The notes under the pieces: model-generated
Told to the model about the DNA's origin: nothing
What the model saw: the letters and a program-made list of their open reading frames with translations, nothing else
Database searches by the model: none
Assembly: GCA_038057515.1 (NCBI GenBank)
Contig: JBBUDB010000001.1
Span: forward strand, 1-21,593
Source: DATJQA01 sp038057515
Lineage (GTDB): Bacteria > Patescibacteriota > Minisyncoccia > UBA6257 > 2-01-FULL-56-20
Direction: 5' to 3'
Length of the DNA stretch: 21,593 bases
Program-made: the position numbers and the translations under genes
Shown here: positions 13,212 through 19,509 of the stretch, piece by piece
Numbering within the stretch: the stretch's first letter is position 1
Layout: every line of letters begins with the position of its first letter

Positions 13212-14036
13212 TTATTTTTTACTGCGTCGTTTAACGATGACTTTATTCGACCGCTTCTTCGGATCGCGGGTCTTCCGACCGCCGGTCACCTTCCCCCACA
13301 ATGTCTTCGGCTTCCGGGTACCCCGCTGGGTGCGGCCTTCGCCGCCGCCGTACGGGTGGTCAACCGGGTTCATGACCGAACCGCGCACCGTCGGCCGAAT
13401 GCCGAGCCAGCGCGAGCGGCCGGCCTTGCCGATAACGGTCAGGTTCCATTCCGGATTCGATACTTGGCCAATAGAGGCGTAACACTCCGAGAGCACGCGG
13501 CGCACTTCTCCGGAGCCCATCTTGAGGTCGGTGTACTTGCCATCGTTCGCGAGCACTTCAAGATACGAACCGGCGGAACGGGCCATCTGGCCGCCGCGAG
13601 CGGGCTGAAGCTCGACATTGTGCACCTGGGCGCCCACGGGAATGTTCTTGAGTTTCAAGCGATTGCCAATCTCAAGCGGCGCGTTCTCGGCGACCGTGAG
13701 CACGGCCCCCACCTTCACGCCATGCGGCGCCACGATATAACGGCGCTCGCCGTCCGGATAAAGCATCTTGGCGATGAAGGCCGTCCGGTACGGATCGTAT
13801 TCGAGCGTCTCAAGAACGGCCGACTGAAGCTTCTCTTGTTTGAAATCAATCTTCCGATAGAGCTTCTTCTCGCCGCCGCCCTGATGGCGCGTCGTGATGC
13901 GGCCCTGCGAGTTACGGCCGGCATGGCTCTTCAGGCGCTCGGTGAGCAACTTGTCCGGCTCGACGCGGGAAAGCCCGGCATAACTTACATTAGTCATGTG
14001 CCGACGGCTGGGGGTTCTGGGGGCGTAGGATTTCAT
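13212..14036 (-). CDS. rplB: 50S ribosomal protein L2 (uL2)
   Basis: Near the peptidyl transferase centre and needed for subunit joining. The product is 274 residues, normal length. Seen are the N-terminal GRNSQGRITTRHQGGGEKK, the RNA-binding OB fold with LEYDPYRTAFIAKMLYPDG, and the C-terminal VMNPVDHPYGGGEGRTQ, which carries the conserved histidine (HPYGGGEG). It follows rplW by 12 nt. A long gap with repeats follows. Confidence 0.98.
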   Translation of the reverse strand: MKSYAPRTPSRRHMTNVSYAGLSRVEPDKLLTERLKSHAGRNSQGRITTRHQGGGEKKLYRKIDFKQEKLQSAVLETLEYDPYRTAFIAKMLYPDGERRYIVAPHGVKVGAVLTVAENAPLEIGNRLKLKNIPVGAQVHNVELQPARGGQMARSAGSYLEVLANDGKYTDLKMGSGEVRRVLSECYASIGQVSNPEWNLTVIGKAGRSRWLGIRPTVRGSVMNPVDHPYGGGEGRTQRGTRKPKTLWGKVTGGRKTRDPKKRSNKVIVKRRSKK

Positions 14037-14048
14037 GAGTTTAGAAAA

Positions 14049-14327
14049 TTATCGGCCGAGATCTATTTTTTGGCCTTCTTGGAGAGTCACGATCGCCTTC
14101 TTAAAGGGAGAGGTGAGTCCCCGAAGGTTGCGGAAGCGCTTCGGCTTGCCGGGCGTCGTCACCATGTTCACGGCCAGGACATCGACGCGATAGAGCTCCT
14201 TCACGGCCTTCTTGACTTCGTTTTTCGTGGCCGCGGGCTTCACCATAAAAACATACTTACCCACCGCATTCAACTGCGTGGCTTTTTCGGTTACGCGCGG
14301 ATGTTTGATGAGAAAGAGGTCGGCCAT
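14049..14327 (-). CDS. rplW: 50S ribosomal protein L23 (uL23)
   Basis: Exit-tunnel protein that docks trigger factor and SRP. The product is 92 residues, usual size. LIKHPRVTEKATQLNAVGKY is followed by VFMVKPAATKNEVKKAVKEL and YRVDVLAVNMVTTPGKPKR, the family's characteristic order. It lies 5 nt after rplD. Confidence 0.97.
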   Translation of the reverse strand: MADLFLIKHPRVTEKATQLNAVGKYVFMVKPAATKNEVKKAVKELYRVDVLAVNMVTTPGKPKRFRNLRGLTSPFKKAIVTLQEGQKIDLGR

Positions 14328-14332
14328 GGTAA

Positions 14333-14974
14333 TTAGCGGGTTGCGTAGTGTTTTTCGATAACCGAGACAGCGTCACGCTCCACAAGCACTTGCTTGTAGT
14401 TCATAAGGTCATACACGTTGAGGGTCGAAGCGCCCAAGATGGCGGTCTTCGGAATGTTCTTCGCGGCGCGGAAGAGATGCTTGTTCTCTGGGCCGACCAC
14501 AAAAAGGATGTCGGCCTTCTTGGCTTTCGGGGCAATGAACGCCTTGAGCTTCAGGGCAACGATCTTCGTCTTCGGCGCGTCGATCATGAGTGAATCAATG
14601 ATCTTCAGTTCGCCGTCGGCGAGTTTCTTCGAGAGCACCGCCCCGAGCGCGGCGCGCTTCACTTTCTTATTAACCTTCTGGGTGTAATCGCGATCCTTCA
14701 AAGGCCCGTGCGCTTTGCCGCCGCCAGACCAAAGCGGACTGCGGATCGAACCGTGCCGGGCGCGGCCCGTCCCCTTTTGACGCCACGGCTTCCGGCCGCC
14801 GCCGCGCACTTCACTGCGATCTTTGGCGTGCGCCCAGGGCTTCCGGGCGTTCGCGAGCTGGGCCAAGACCACCTGCTGAACAACCGCCGGACGCCAAGCC
14901 GCGCCGAAAAGGCCCTTCGGGAGTTCCATTTCCCCGACGGCCTCATTCTGCCAGTTGTAGACAGTGGTCTTCAT
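14333..14974 (-). CDS. rplD: 50S ribosomal protein L4 (uL4)
   Basis: Exit-tunnel protein and, in E. coli, the autorepressor of the S10 operon. The product is 213 residues. The tunnel loop is seen as RGGGRKPWRQKGTGRARHGS at about residues 57-76, then SPLWSGGGKAHGP. The C-terminal half contains the typical KADILFVVGPEN and LNVYDLMNYKQVLV. Because the rplC leader upstream is structured, L4 is a candidate ligand for it, which is inference only. Confidence 0.97.
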   Translation of the reverse strand: MKTTVYNWQNEAVGEMELPKGLFGAAWRPAVVQQVVLAQLANARKPWAHAKDRSEVRGGGRKPWRQKGTGRARHGSIRSPLWSGGGKAHGPLKDRDYTQKVNKKVKRAALGAVLSKKLADGELKIIDSLMIDAPKTKIVALKLKAFIAPKAKKADILFVVGPENKHLFRAAKNIPKTAILGASTLNVYDLMNYKQVLVERDAVSVIEKHYATR

Positions 14975-14985
14975 GGTATTAGTAG

Positions 14986-15522
14986 TTACTTGCGGATTTC
15001 GAGCATGGTATTGCGGTGTCCCGGCACGGCGCCCCGGACGAGAAGAAGCTTCTTCTCCGGATCAACGGAAACAACGACGAGATTCAAAACAGAAACGCGC
15101 TCCGTGCCCATGTGGCCGGCCATCTTCATGCCAGGCACGACGCGCTGTGGCGCGGTCGCGCCGATAGACCCTGGCGCGCGATGGCGATTCTTCTGGCCGT
15201 GCGTCTTCGGGCCGCCGTGGAAGCCGTGGCGCTTCACCACCCCCTGAAAGCCGCGGCCCTTCGTGAGCCCCGAGACCTTCACCTTGTCGCCCGGCAAAAA
15301 TGCCGAAACGTCGACGATGTCGCCGACGCTCATCGTGGTCGCGCCTCGGGCTTCGGCCCGGGTGCGCCCGCTTTTCATCTGAACGGCCTCATAACCATCA
15401 CGCTCCTTGGTGCGTACCAAAGAAACCGTGTTGGGTTCGGCTTGGATGATGGTGACCGGCACGACCTTCGCGTCTTGCCAGACCTGATCCATCTTTATCT
15501 TGCGACCGAGTAAGAGGGTCAT
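14986..15522 (-). CDS. rplC: 50S ribosomal protein L3 (uL3)
   Basis: Early-assembly large-subunit protein reaching the peptidyl transferase centre. The start ATG 15522 gives MTLLLGRKIKMDQVWQD; the frame open to 15564 adds 14 unlikely residues. The product is 178 residues, shorter than the usual about 210 because of a compact N-terminal barrel. Diagnostic is VSGLTKGRGFQGVVKRHGF with HGQKNRHRAPGSIGA after it, then the MAGHMGTERVSVLNL stretch. Transcription likely starts at its own promoter (15661-15689), separate from rpsJ. Confidence 0.96.
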   Translation of the reverse strand: MTLLLGRKIKMDQVWQDAKVVPVTIIQAEPNTVSLVRTKERDGYEAVQMKSGRTRAEARGATTMSVGDIVDVSAFLPGDKVKVSGLTKGRGFQGVVKRHGFHGGPKTHGQKNRHRAPGSIGATAPQRVVPGMKMAGHMGTERVSVLNLVVVSVDPEKKLLLVRGAVPGHRNTMLEIRK

Positions 15523-15653
15523 GATGGTGGTTTCGTGGCTTCTTTCTTTAAAATGTTTTGGCAATAAAAATCGCCCAAGGAACGAGCCAGGGGCGCTGGT
15601 TTCGTCCTTATGAAAACGCTCCTAACCGACGTTTTGGGCGTCCATTAAAGCGA
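15523..15653 (-). promoter_or_regulatory. Structured rplC leader: three-way junction followed by U-tract
   Basis: In the minus-strand RNA CGCCCAA (15640-15634) pairs with UUGGGCG (15578-15572). Enclosed are a small AACG/CGUU hairpin and a longer arm GGACGAAACCAG / CUGGCUCGUUCC with a 5-nt loop. AUUUUUAUU follows the closing stem. The form suits an attenuator or ribosomal-protein binding site. From the U-tract to the ATG the leader is A-rich, with no SD. Confidence 0.55.
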
Positions 15654-15660
15654 CTCCGAT

Positions 15661-15689
15661 ATTTTAGGGCAAAAGGGGAGGGGTGTCAA
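15661..15689 (-). promoter_or_regulatory. Consensus sigma-70 promoter for rplC and following genes
   Basis: Minus-strand TTGACA (15689-15684) and TAAAAT (15666-15661) are 17 bp apart. Transcription should begin near 15654. Directly upstream of the -35 is GGTGACTAGTT, which also occurs at 16451-16461. This promoter lets the ribosomal operon resume after the rpsJ terminator and the inserted regulator. Confidence 0.82.
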
Positions 15690-15807
15690 ACTAGTCACCT
15701 GGATTGTTAGCCGGGATAGCGTCGTTAGCCAGAAAATACGCTCTGGATACTCCCGCGCGGAGTTTGCGGGTGTTCCCATGCCCCAAGAGCCCCATCTTCT
15801 CCTGTCC
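15690..15807. other. Spacer between rplC promoter and downstream palindrome
   Basis: This 118-nt stretch holds a repeated GTTAGCC (15706-15712 and 15723-15729) and GC-rich strings able to form short hairpins. No credible gene is seen; the minus-strand frame from 16003 to 15725 only shadows the regulator gene. Confidence 0.4.
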
Positions 15808-15827
15808 TGCTATGAGGCTTCATAGCA
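15808..15827. promoter_or_regulatory. Palindrome 2, likely operator of the TrpR-like regulator (or element end)
   Basis: TGCTATGA (15808-15815) and TCATAGCA (15820-15827) flank GGCT. It matches palindrome 1 (16360-16379) at 18 of 20 positions. It lies 45 bp beyond the regulator's stop and about 120 bp upstream of the rplC -35. Confidence 0.65.
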
Positions 15828-15872
15828 CTAAGAAAAATGGAAGCAGAATGTATAAACGCAAACGATGAAATA

Positions 15873-16286
15873 CTAAATGATCGGTATTCTCCCATACTTC
15901 GCTCTCCGATAGCGTCTCGGCGGGGATCGTTTTTCTTTCTTGCGAAGGTAAGCGAGCCGACGATCCCTTTTCTGGTTTTTCGCCTTCCCCCAGTTGCTGA
16001 CATACCCGTTCGCTTGCAATCCTTTTTTTATCGAGCTGATCATCTGCGGCGAAACCCATAACACCCGGCCAATATCACGATAGCTCATACCGGCGTGAAG
16101 TAGCGGTATCACCGCCGCGCGAAGCGTAACGGTGCGACGCTCATACGGACTCGTGATTAATTCGAGAATAACCCGAAGCTCCTCTCCGCGAAGCGCGGCG
16201 CATTGACTGATGAGCGCCCGCCAAGCGGCAACTTCCCATTCGCTTCTCGTGGAAAAATCTTTTGTTTTCGGCAGTGGCTTCAGCAT
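15873..16286 (-). CDS. TrpR-superfamily (YerC/YecD-like) helix-turn-helix regulator
   Basis: A DNA-binding protein of 137 residues. Residues about 36-90 follow the Trp repressor pattern: LRVILELITSPYERRTV aligns with TrpR's LLDLFLTPDEREAL, and GMSYRDIGRVLWVSPQMISS (66-85) is the helix-turn-helix. After residue 98 the tail is strongly basic (many Lys/Arg), which is not part of TrpR and may add DNA or RNA contact. Tryptophan-pocket residues cannot be confirmed by eye. The gene is inserted between rpsJ and rplC, with its own terminator upstream, its own promoter, and near-identical palindromes on both sides. Its AT-rich leader contains two copies of AGTAATAATAGAAA and no SD. Function beyond DNA binding is inferred. 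Confidence 0.8.
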   Translation of the reverse strand: MLKPLPKTKDFSTRSEWEVAAWRALISQCAALRGEELRVILELITSPYERRTVTLRAAVIPLLHAGMSYRDIGRVLWVSPQMISSIKKGLQANGYVSNWGKAKNQKRDRRLAYLRKKEKRSPPRRYRRAKYGRIPII

Positions 16287-16347
16287 GTTTTTCTTATTAT
16301 CTTTTCTATTATTACTTTTATTTCTATTATTACTTTCCGACCTTGAT

Positions 16348-16356
16348 AGTATATCA
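16348..16356 (-). promoter_or_regulatory. Extended -10 promoter of the TrpR-like gene
   Basis: The minus strand reads TGATATACT (16356-16348), an extended -10 (TGN plus TATACT). No good -35 is seen, and the -20 to -40 zone is filled by palindrome 1, so a bound protein would block polymerase. Expected start is near 16341, about 55 nt before the ATG. Confidence 0.6.
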
Positions 16357-16382
16357 CCCTGCTATGAGGTCTCATAGCAGGG
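16357..16382. promoter_or_regulatory. Palindrome 1, likely operator upstream of the TrpR-like gene
   Basis: CCCTGCTATGAG (16357-16368) and CTCATAGCAGGG (16371-16382) are exact reverse complements around GT. It directly abuts the extended -10 of the regulator gene, the usual position for autorepression. A near copy lies downstream of the gene at 15808-15827. Confidence 0.75.
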
Positions 16383-16418
16383 CCAGGAGACCAGAGCATC
16401 CCCCAAGAATTTTAATAA

Positions 16419-16452
16419 CCAAAAACCCCGCACGAGAGGCGGGGGTTTTTGG
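16419..16452 (-). terminator. Strong intrinsic terminator after rpsJ
   Basis: CCAAAAACCCCGC (16419-16431) and its complement in GCGGGGGTTTTTGG (16439-16452) form a long stem with one extra G and a 7-nt loop. The stem is flanked by A and T runs on both strands, so it can stop transcription in either direction. It separates tuf-rpsJ from the regulator gene. Confidence 0.85.
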
Positions 16453-16470
16453 TGACTAGTTGCTAGTCAC
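16452..16470. promoter_or_regulatory. CTAG palindrome resembling a Trp-repressor operator
   Basis: GTGACTAG (16452-16459), TTG, CTAGTCAC (16463-16470). The E. coli trp operator has two CTAG half-sites separated by TTAA; here the spacer is TTG. A third CTAG follows at 16477. It lies between the rpsJ stop and the terminator. Confidence 0.4.
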
Positions 16471-16496
16471 TATTCTCTAGTCACTAACCGCTCTCT

Positions 16497-16829
16497 CTAC
16501 ACAATTTTAATTTCAATATCCACTCCAGCGGGCAAGTTCAAGTTCGAGAGCGACTCGATCATCTTCGGATTCGGATTCAAGATGTCGATGAGCCGCTTAT
16601 GGATGCGAAGCTCGAACTGCTCGCGCGCGTTCTTGTGAACGAAAGTCGAGCGATTCACCGTGTAGCGCTTGATCTCCGTCGGGAGCGGAATCGGCCCCAA
16701 GACATTCGCGTCGTTCCGCTCGGCGGTCTCGATGATCTGCCGGGCGGAGTTGTCGATAAGCTTACTGTCGTAGGCCTTAATGCGAAGCCGCAGCTTCTGA
16801 ACGACTTCGGCTTCTTTCTTTTTTGTCAT
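16497..16829 (-). CDS. rpsJ: 30S ribosomal protein S10 (uS10)
   Basis: Small-subunit head protein and NusG-binding antitermination factor NusE. The product is 110 residues, with a short N-terminal extension before LRLRIKAYDSKLIDNSARQI. The signature LPTEIKRYTVNRSTFVHKNA and the closing IDILNPNPKMIESLSNLNLP are clear. It follows tuf by 27 nt. Unusually, a terminator and a regulator gene separate it from rplC. Confidence 0.98.
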   Translation of the reverse strand: MTKKKEAEVVQKLRLRIKAYDSKLIDNSARQIIETAERNDANVLGPIPLPTEIKRYTVNRSTFVHKNAREQFELRIHKRLIDILNPNPKMIESLSNLNLPAGVDIEIKIV

Positions 16830-16856
16830 GGGGAGCAGTATGCCTAAAACTTAAAG

Positions 16857-18056
16857 CTACTTTTGGATCTTCGTGACAACGCCGGCCGCCACGGTCTTGC
16901 CGCCTTCGCGCATCGTGAAGCGCTGTTTCTCTTCAAGCACGATCGGAGCAATGAGCTTGGCGTTGATCTTCACGGTGTCGCCGGGCATGACCATTTCCAT
17001 GCCTTCGGGCAGGATGACCTCGCCGGTCACATCCGTGGTACGGATGTAGAACTGCGGCTTGTAACCCTTGAAGAACGGGGTGTGGCGGCCGCCTTCCTCC
17101 TTCGAGAGCACATAGATCTCGGCTTCGAAATCGGTGTGGGGGGTAACGGACCCCGGCTTCGCGACCACCTGGCCGCGCTCCACGTCTTCTTTCTTCAGGC
17201 CGCGGAGAAGGATGCCGACGTTGTCGCCCGCCAAACCTTCGTCCAAGAGCTTGTTGAACATTTCAATGCCGGTCACGACGGTCTTCTGGGTGGGCTTCAG
17301 ACCGATGACTTCGGCCTCGTCGTTCACCTTGATCTTGCCGCGCTCCAAGCGACCGGTCACAACCGTGCCGCGGCCTTCAATGGAGAAGATGTCTTCGATC
17401 GGCATCAGAAACGGCTTGTCGAGCTCGCGGACCGGATCGGGAATGAAATCGTCAAGCGCTTTGATGAGGTCCAAGATGCATTTCGCATCCGGATCGTCGG
17501 CGGAAGTCGCGTTCAAGGCCTTGAGAGCCGAACCGCGGATAACCGGGGTCGTGTCGCCGGGAAATTCATACTTCTTCAAAAGCTCGCGAACCTCGGACTC
17601 AACGAGGTCGATGAGTTCCGGATCGTCCACCATGTCGCACTTGTTGAGGAAAACGACCAAGGACGGCACGCCGACCTGGCGGGCCAAGAGCACGTGCTCC
17701 CGGGTCTGGGGCATCGGGCCGTCCGTTGCCGCCACCACGAGGATAGCGCCGTCCATCTGGGCGGCACCGGTGATCATGTTCTTGATGTAGTCAGCGTGGC
17801 CCGGCGCGTCGATGTGCGCGTAGTGCCGCTTTTCCGACTCGTATTCCGAGTGGTGAAGGGCGATGGTGATGCCGCGCGCCTTCTCTTCGGGGGCATTATC
17901 GATCTGGTCGACTCCCTCCGACTTCTTCGCCAGTCCTTTCTTGAAAAGGATGTTTGTGATGGCCGCGGTAAGCGTCGTCTTGCCGTGGTCGACGTGGCCG
18001 ATCGTCCCAACGTTAACGTGGGGCTTCGACCGAGTGAATTTTTCTTTTTCAGCCAT
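16857..18056 (-). CDS. tuf: Elongation factor Tu
   Basis: GTPase that brings aminoacyl-tRNA to the ribosome. The product is 399 residues, standard length. GTP-binding motifs are G1 GHVDHGKT at 20-27, the switch region with KARGITIALHHSEYES, DAPGHADY and NKCD. Domains 2 and 3 follow, ending in TMREGGKTVAAGVVTKI. Switch I carries ALHHSEYES where many bacteria have NTSHVEYE, a mild variant. It is transcribed from a consensus promoter about 170 nt upstream rather than only from fusA. Confidence 0.98.
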   Translation of the reverse strand: MAEKEKFTRSKPHVNVGTIGHVDHGKTTLTAAITNILFKKGLAKKSEGVDQIDNAPEEKARGITIALHHSEYESEKRHYAHIDAPGHADYIKNMITGAAQMDGAILVVAATDGPMPQTREHVLLARQVGVPSLVVFLNKCDMVDDPELIDLVESEVRELLKKYEFPGDTTPVIRGSALKALNATSADDPDAKCILDLIKALDDFIPDPVRELDKPFLMPIEDIFSIEGRGTVVTGRLERGKIKVNDEAEVIGLKPTQKTVVTGIEMFNKLLDEGLAGDNVGILLRGLKKEDVERGQVVAKPGSVTPHTDFEAEIYVLSKEEGGRHTPFFKGYKPQFYIRTTDVTGEVILPEGMEMVMPGDTVKINAKLIAPIVLEEKQRFTMREGGKTVAAGVVTKIQK

Positions 18057-18221
18057 GGTGTTTTTTAATTAATGATTTATTAGTATTTATTTTTAGCTTC
18101 TTGCTTCCAACTACCTGCGCGGTCCTCCTGTTTCGGAAACAGGCAGGCAAAAGCCAGAAGCCATCGACCTATTATTGTTATTTGCCTCAACGGAAAAATT
18201 ACGACTCCCAAGGGTCGGCAA
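18057..18221 (-). other. tuf 5' leader with hairpins
   Basis: The leader between the predicted start (about 18221) and ATG 18056 is long. It includes the palindrome CCTGTTTCCGAAACAGG (about 18126-18142) and a CGAC/GTCG hairpin with a TAATTTTT tail near 18194-18218. The last 45 nt before tuf are AT-rich with no SD. It could be regulatory, but no known leader family was recognised. Confidence 0.4.
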
Positions 18222-18227
18222 GTGCGA

Positions 18228-18257
18228 ATTATAGGGTAAAACCTCAAATCCTGTCAA
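18228..18257 (-). promoter_or_regulatory. Consensus sigma-70 promoter for tuf-rpsJ
   Basis: Minus-strand TTGACA (18257-18252) and TATAAT (18233-18228) are both perfect, with an 18-bp spacer. It is the best promoter in the window and fits high tuf expression. Confidence 0.88.
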
Positions 18258-18408
18258 TACGGGCACGGCGGTAATCGTCTCCTGGCGTGGCAAGGTGTTG
18301 TATGGACCGGAGGCCAATCTTATGAACTTCCAGTAACTAAAACCGCTATCATTAAGCATTGTGATGGCGCCGTCCTGCTCCGTAATAACGATTATGAAAC
18401 GATTAAAT
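18258..18408. other. Spacer upstream of the tuf promoter; possible decayed third cistron
   Basis: On the minus strand the protease stop forms an ATGA overlap with a potential start, but that frame ends after six codons. A different frame stays open through TEQDGAITMLNDSGFSYWKF and on across the tuf promoter to 18111. I see no terminator for the protease gene. The frame may be a relic or chance. Confidence 0.25.
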
Positions 18409-18822
18409 TCATTTAACCTGGACTAGCTCAAATGTATTTTTACCTTGTTCGAAAACTATTTTGAACATATCAAAGAAAACATCCCTGCCAAGCAATACGT
18501 CGACATTCCTAGTTTTTAAATAAGTCACTGGAACCTCCATTTTTATGGTGGTGTTTTTTATTCCGAACGAAAAACTACCAGAATACCCTGGAACTTTAGC
18601 ATCTCCAATGCCTATCGAATTACATTCATCGCCAAGTTTGGCCCCTAAAATTTCCGCATACTCGTAGTTAACCTGTGTCTTATCTGCCCCAGAATCAACT
18701 AAGGCGGGGACTTCTATTATCCTGCCTTCTTTGGTGCGGGTTTCCAAAATAAGCATTGGTCGCTTAACAAGATGCCCACTTGAATCCAGAAGATTTGCAA
18801 GCGGCGTAAATCGAAATTTCAT
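18409..18822 (-). CDS. Retropepsin-like aspartic protease (clan AA, single domain)
   Basis: A predicted aspartic peptidase of 137 residues that would act as a homodimer, each chain giving one catalytic Asp. The active-site motif is PALVDSGADKTQV with Asp43-Ser-Gly-Ala at 43-46. The second family feature, two hydrophobic residues then Gly (VLLGRDVFFDMF, 109-120), follows near the C-terminus. No signal peptide or membrane anchor is present, so it is cytoplasmic. It lies 17 nt after the DUF5678-like gene and is more AT-rich than neighbours, suggesting transfer. It interrupts the normal fusA-tuf adjacency. Substrate unknown; the partner gene's product is a natural candidate. Confidence 0.82.
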   Translation of the reverse strand: MKFRFTPLANLLDSSGHLVKRPMLILETRTKEGRIIEVPALVDSGADKTQVNYEYAEILGAKLGDECNSIGIGDAKVPGYSGSFSFGIKNTTIKMEVPVTYLKTRNVDVLLGRDVFFDMFKIVFEQGKNTFELVQVK

Positions 18823-18839
18823 TGCTTATAATCCCCACC

Positions 18840-19043
18840 CTAGATTTGCGACGGGGCGTAATTCAAATTTGGAAGTACTTTAAAAACAACGGCCCTACCC
18901 CCTGGCGGTGTTTTTTTAAGAACTTCGGAAAGCGTCTCTCCGCTTGCAATAACTTTCTTATAATCCTCCGACAAAGAAACCCACTTGTCGACGTAGTCTT
19001 TCGTTGCCGAGAAAATATTTGGTATCTCTATTATCTTTTCCAT
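18840..19043 (-). CDS. Small DUF5678-like protein paired with the protease
   Basis: 67 residues, no known activity. The pattern YVDKWVSLSEDYKKVIASGE followed by TLSEVLKKTPPGG and VVFKVLPNL resembles the DUF5678 family as I remember it; that match is from memory. No signal peptide or membrane segment. It is first in a two-gene unit, and the protease starts 17 nt after its stop. An extended -10 (TGATATACT, 19106-19098) about 55 nt upstream may be its promoter. The short size, tight linkage and AT-rich composition are reminiscent of toxin-antitoxin-like or substrate-protease modules, which is inference. Confidence 0.65.
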   Translation of the reverse strand: MEKIIEIPNIFSATKDYVDKWVSLSEDYKKVIASGETLSEVLKKTPPGGRAVVFKVLPNLNYAPSQI

Positions 19044-19097
19044 TATGTTTTTAGGGAAACATAATATTAACTTCCTGTCAAAACACTCCTCGGGAAG

Positions 19098-19106
19098 AGT
19101 ATATCA
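19098..19106 (-). promoter_or_regulatory. Extended -10 box upstream of the DUF5678-like gene
   Basis: TGATATACT on the minus strand, the same nine bases as the -10 of the TrpR-like gene. No clear -35. The expected start is near 19091, giving a leader of about 48 nt. Confidence 0.45.
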
Positions 19107-19114
19107 TAAACGGG

Positions 19115-19260
19115 GTGGCATTTTTATATGTATCGCCATTCCAGACACTACCCGATTTCGTAACCAAAACGGCCCCGCGGGGCCGTTCCCGGGTAGGACA
19201 ACGGCGATGCCACGCGCTACGAAAAGCATGTTCGCATACTATCAATTCTATCGCCGTTGT
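19115..19260. other. Nested hairpins with mutually exclusive helices
   Basis: GTGGCAT (19115-19121) pairs with ATGCCAC (19207-19213), ATCGCC (19132-19137) with GGCGAT (19203-19208), and CTACCCG (19148-19154) with CGGGTAG (19190-19196). A 20-nt palindrome lies inside. ACAACGGCGAT (19198-19208) can instead pair with ATCGCCGTTGT (19250-19260). Two exclusive folds share GGCGAT. Confidence 0.55.
19168..19187 (-). terminator. Palindromic hairpin, likely fusA terminator
   Basis: AACGGCCCCGCGGGGCCGTT is a perfect 20-nt palindrome. On the minus strand it runs into TTTTGG, fitting an intrinsic terminator, about 320 nt after the fusA stop and before the DUF5678-like gene. Confidence 0.6.
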
Positions 19261-19311
19261 ACTAACCCGGTTCGGCAATTCGGCAATGAACGAAAGAGAA
19301 AACCTCGGCGA

Positions 19312-19448
19312 AAGCTTTCGTTTTGCGAGAAGCTTTCGGAGGGTGAGCGGGCTTGGTCCGAGCGCGCCACGAGGCCGCGAACCCGAGAAGCAGACGCGCG
19401 ATTGCCGCTGGAGCAATCGCGACATCGGTTCTCGCAAAACGAAAGCTT
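19312..19448. repeat. 137-bp element with perfect 20-bp inverted ends
   Basis: AAGCTTTCGTTTTGCGAGAA (19312-19331) is the exact reverse complement of 19429-19448. Inside are a 9-bp hairpin CGCGATTGC/GCAATCGCG (19397-19405, 19413-19421) and a shorter GCTTG/CGAGC hairpin. It begins about 60 nt after the fusA stop. It may be a small non-autonomous element or a structured 3' UTR. No credible gene lies within. Confidence 0.75.
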
Positions 19449-19509
19449 GAGCTCCCCTATTTGCGCTTCCCTTCGATCCTTCGACGCGGCTCAGGATTTC
19501 TGGAAAACG

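Noticed and set aside
13356..14336. Plus-strand open frame of 326 codons
   Set aside because: Antisense to rplB and rplW; composition follows their complement.
15725..16003. Minus-strand 92-codon frame overlapping the regulator
   Set aside because: No SD or similarity; overlaps the well-supported TrpR-like gene in another frame.
16863..18068. Plus-strand open frame of 401 codons opposite tuf
   Set aside because: Antisense shadow of EF-Tu in GC-rich DNA; no similarity or expression signals.
19078..19450. Open frames on both strands between the protease module and fusA
   Set aside because: They cross the hairpins and inverted repeats and show no SD, motif or sensible composition.
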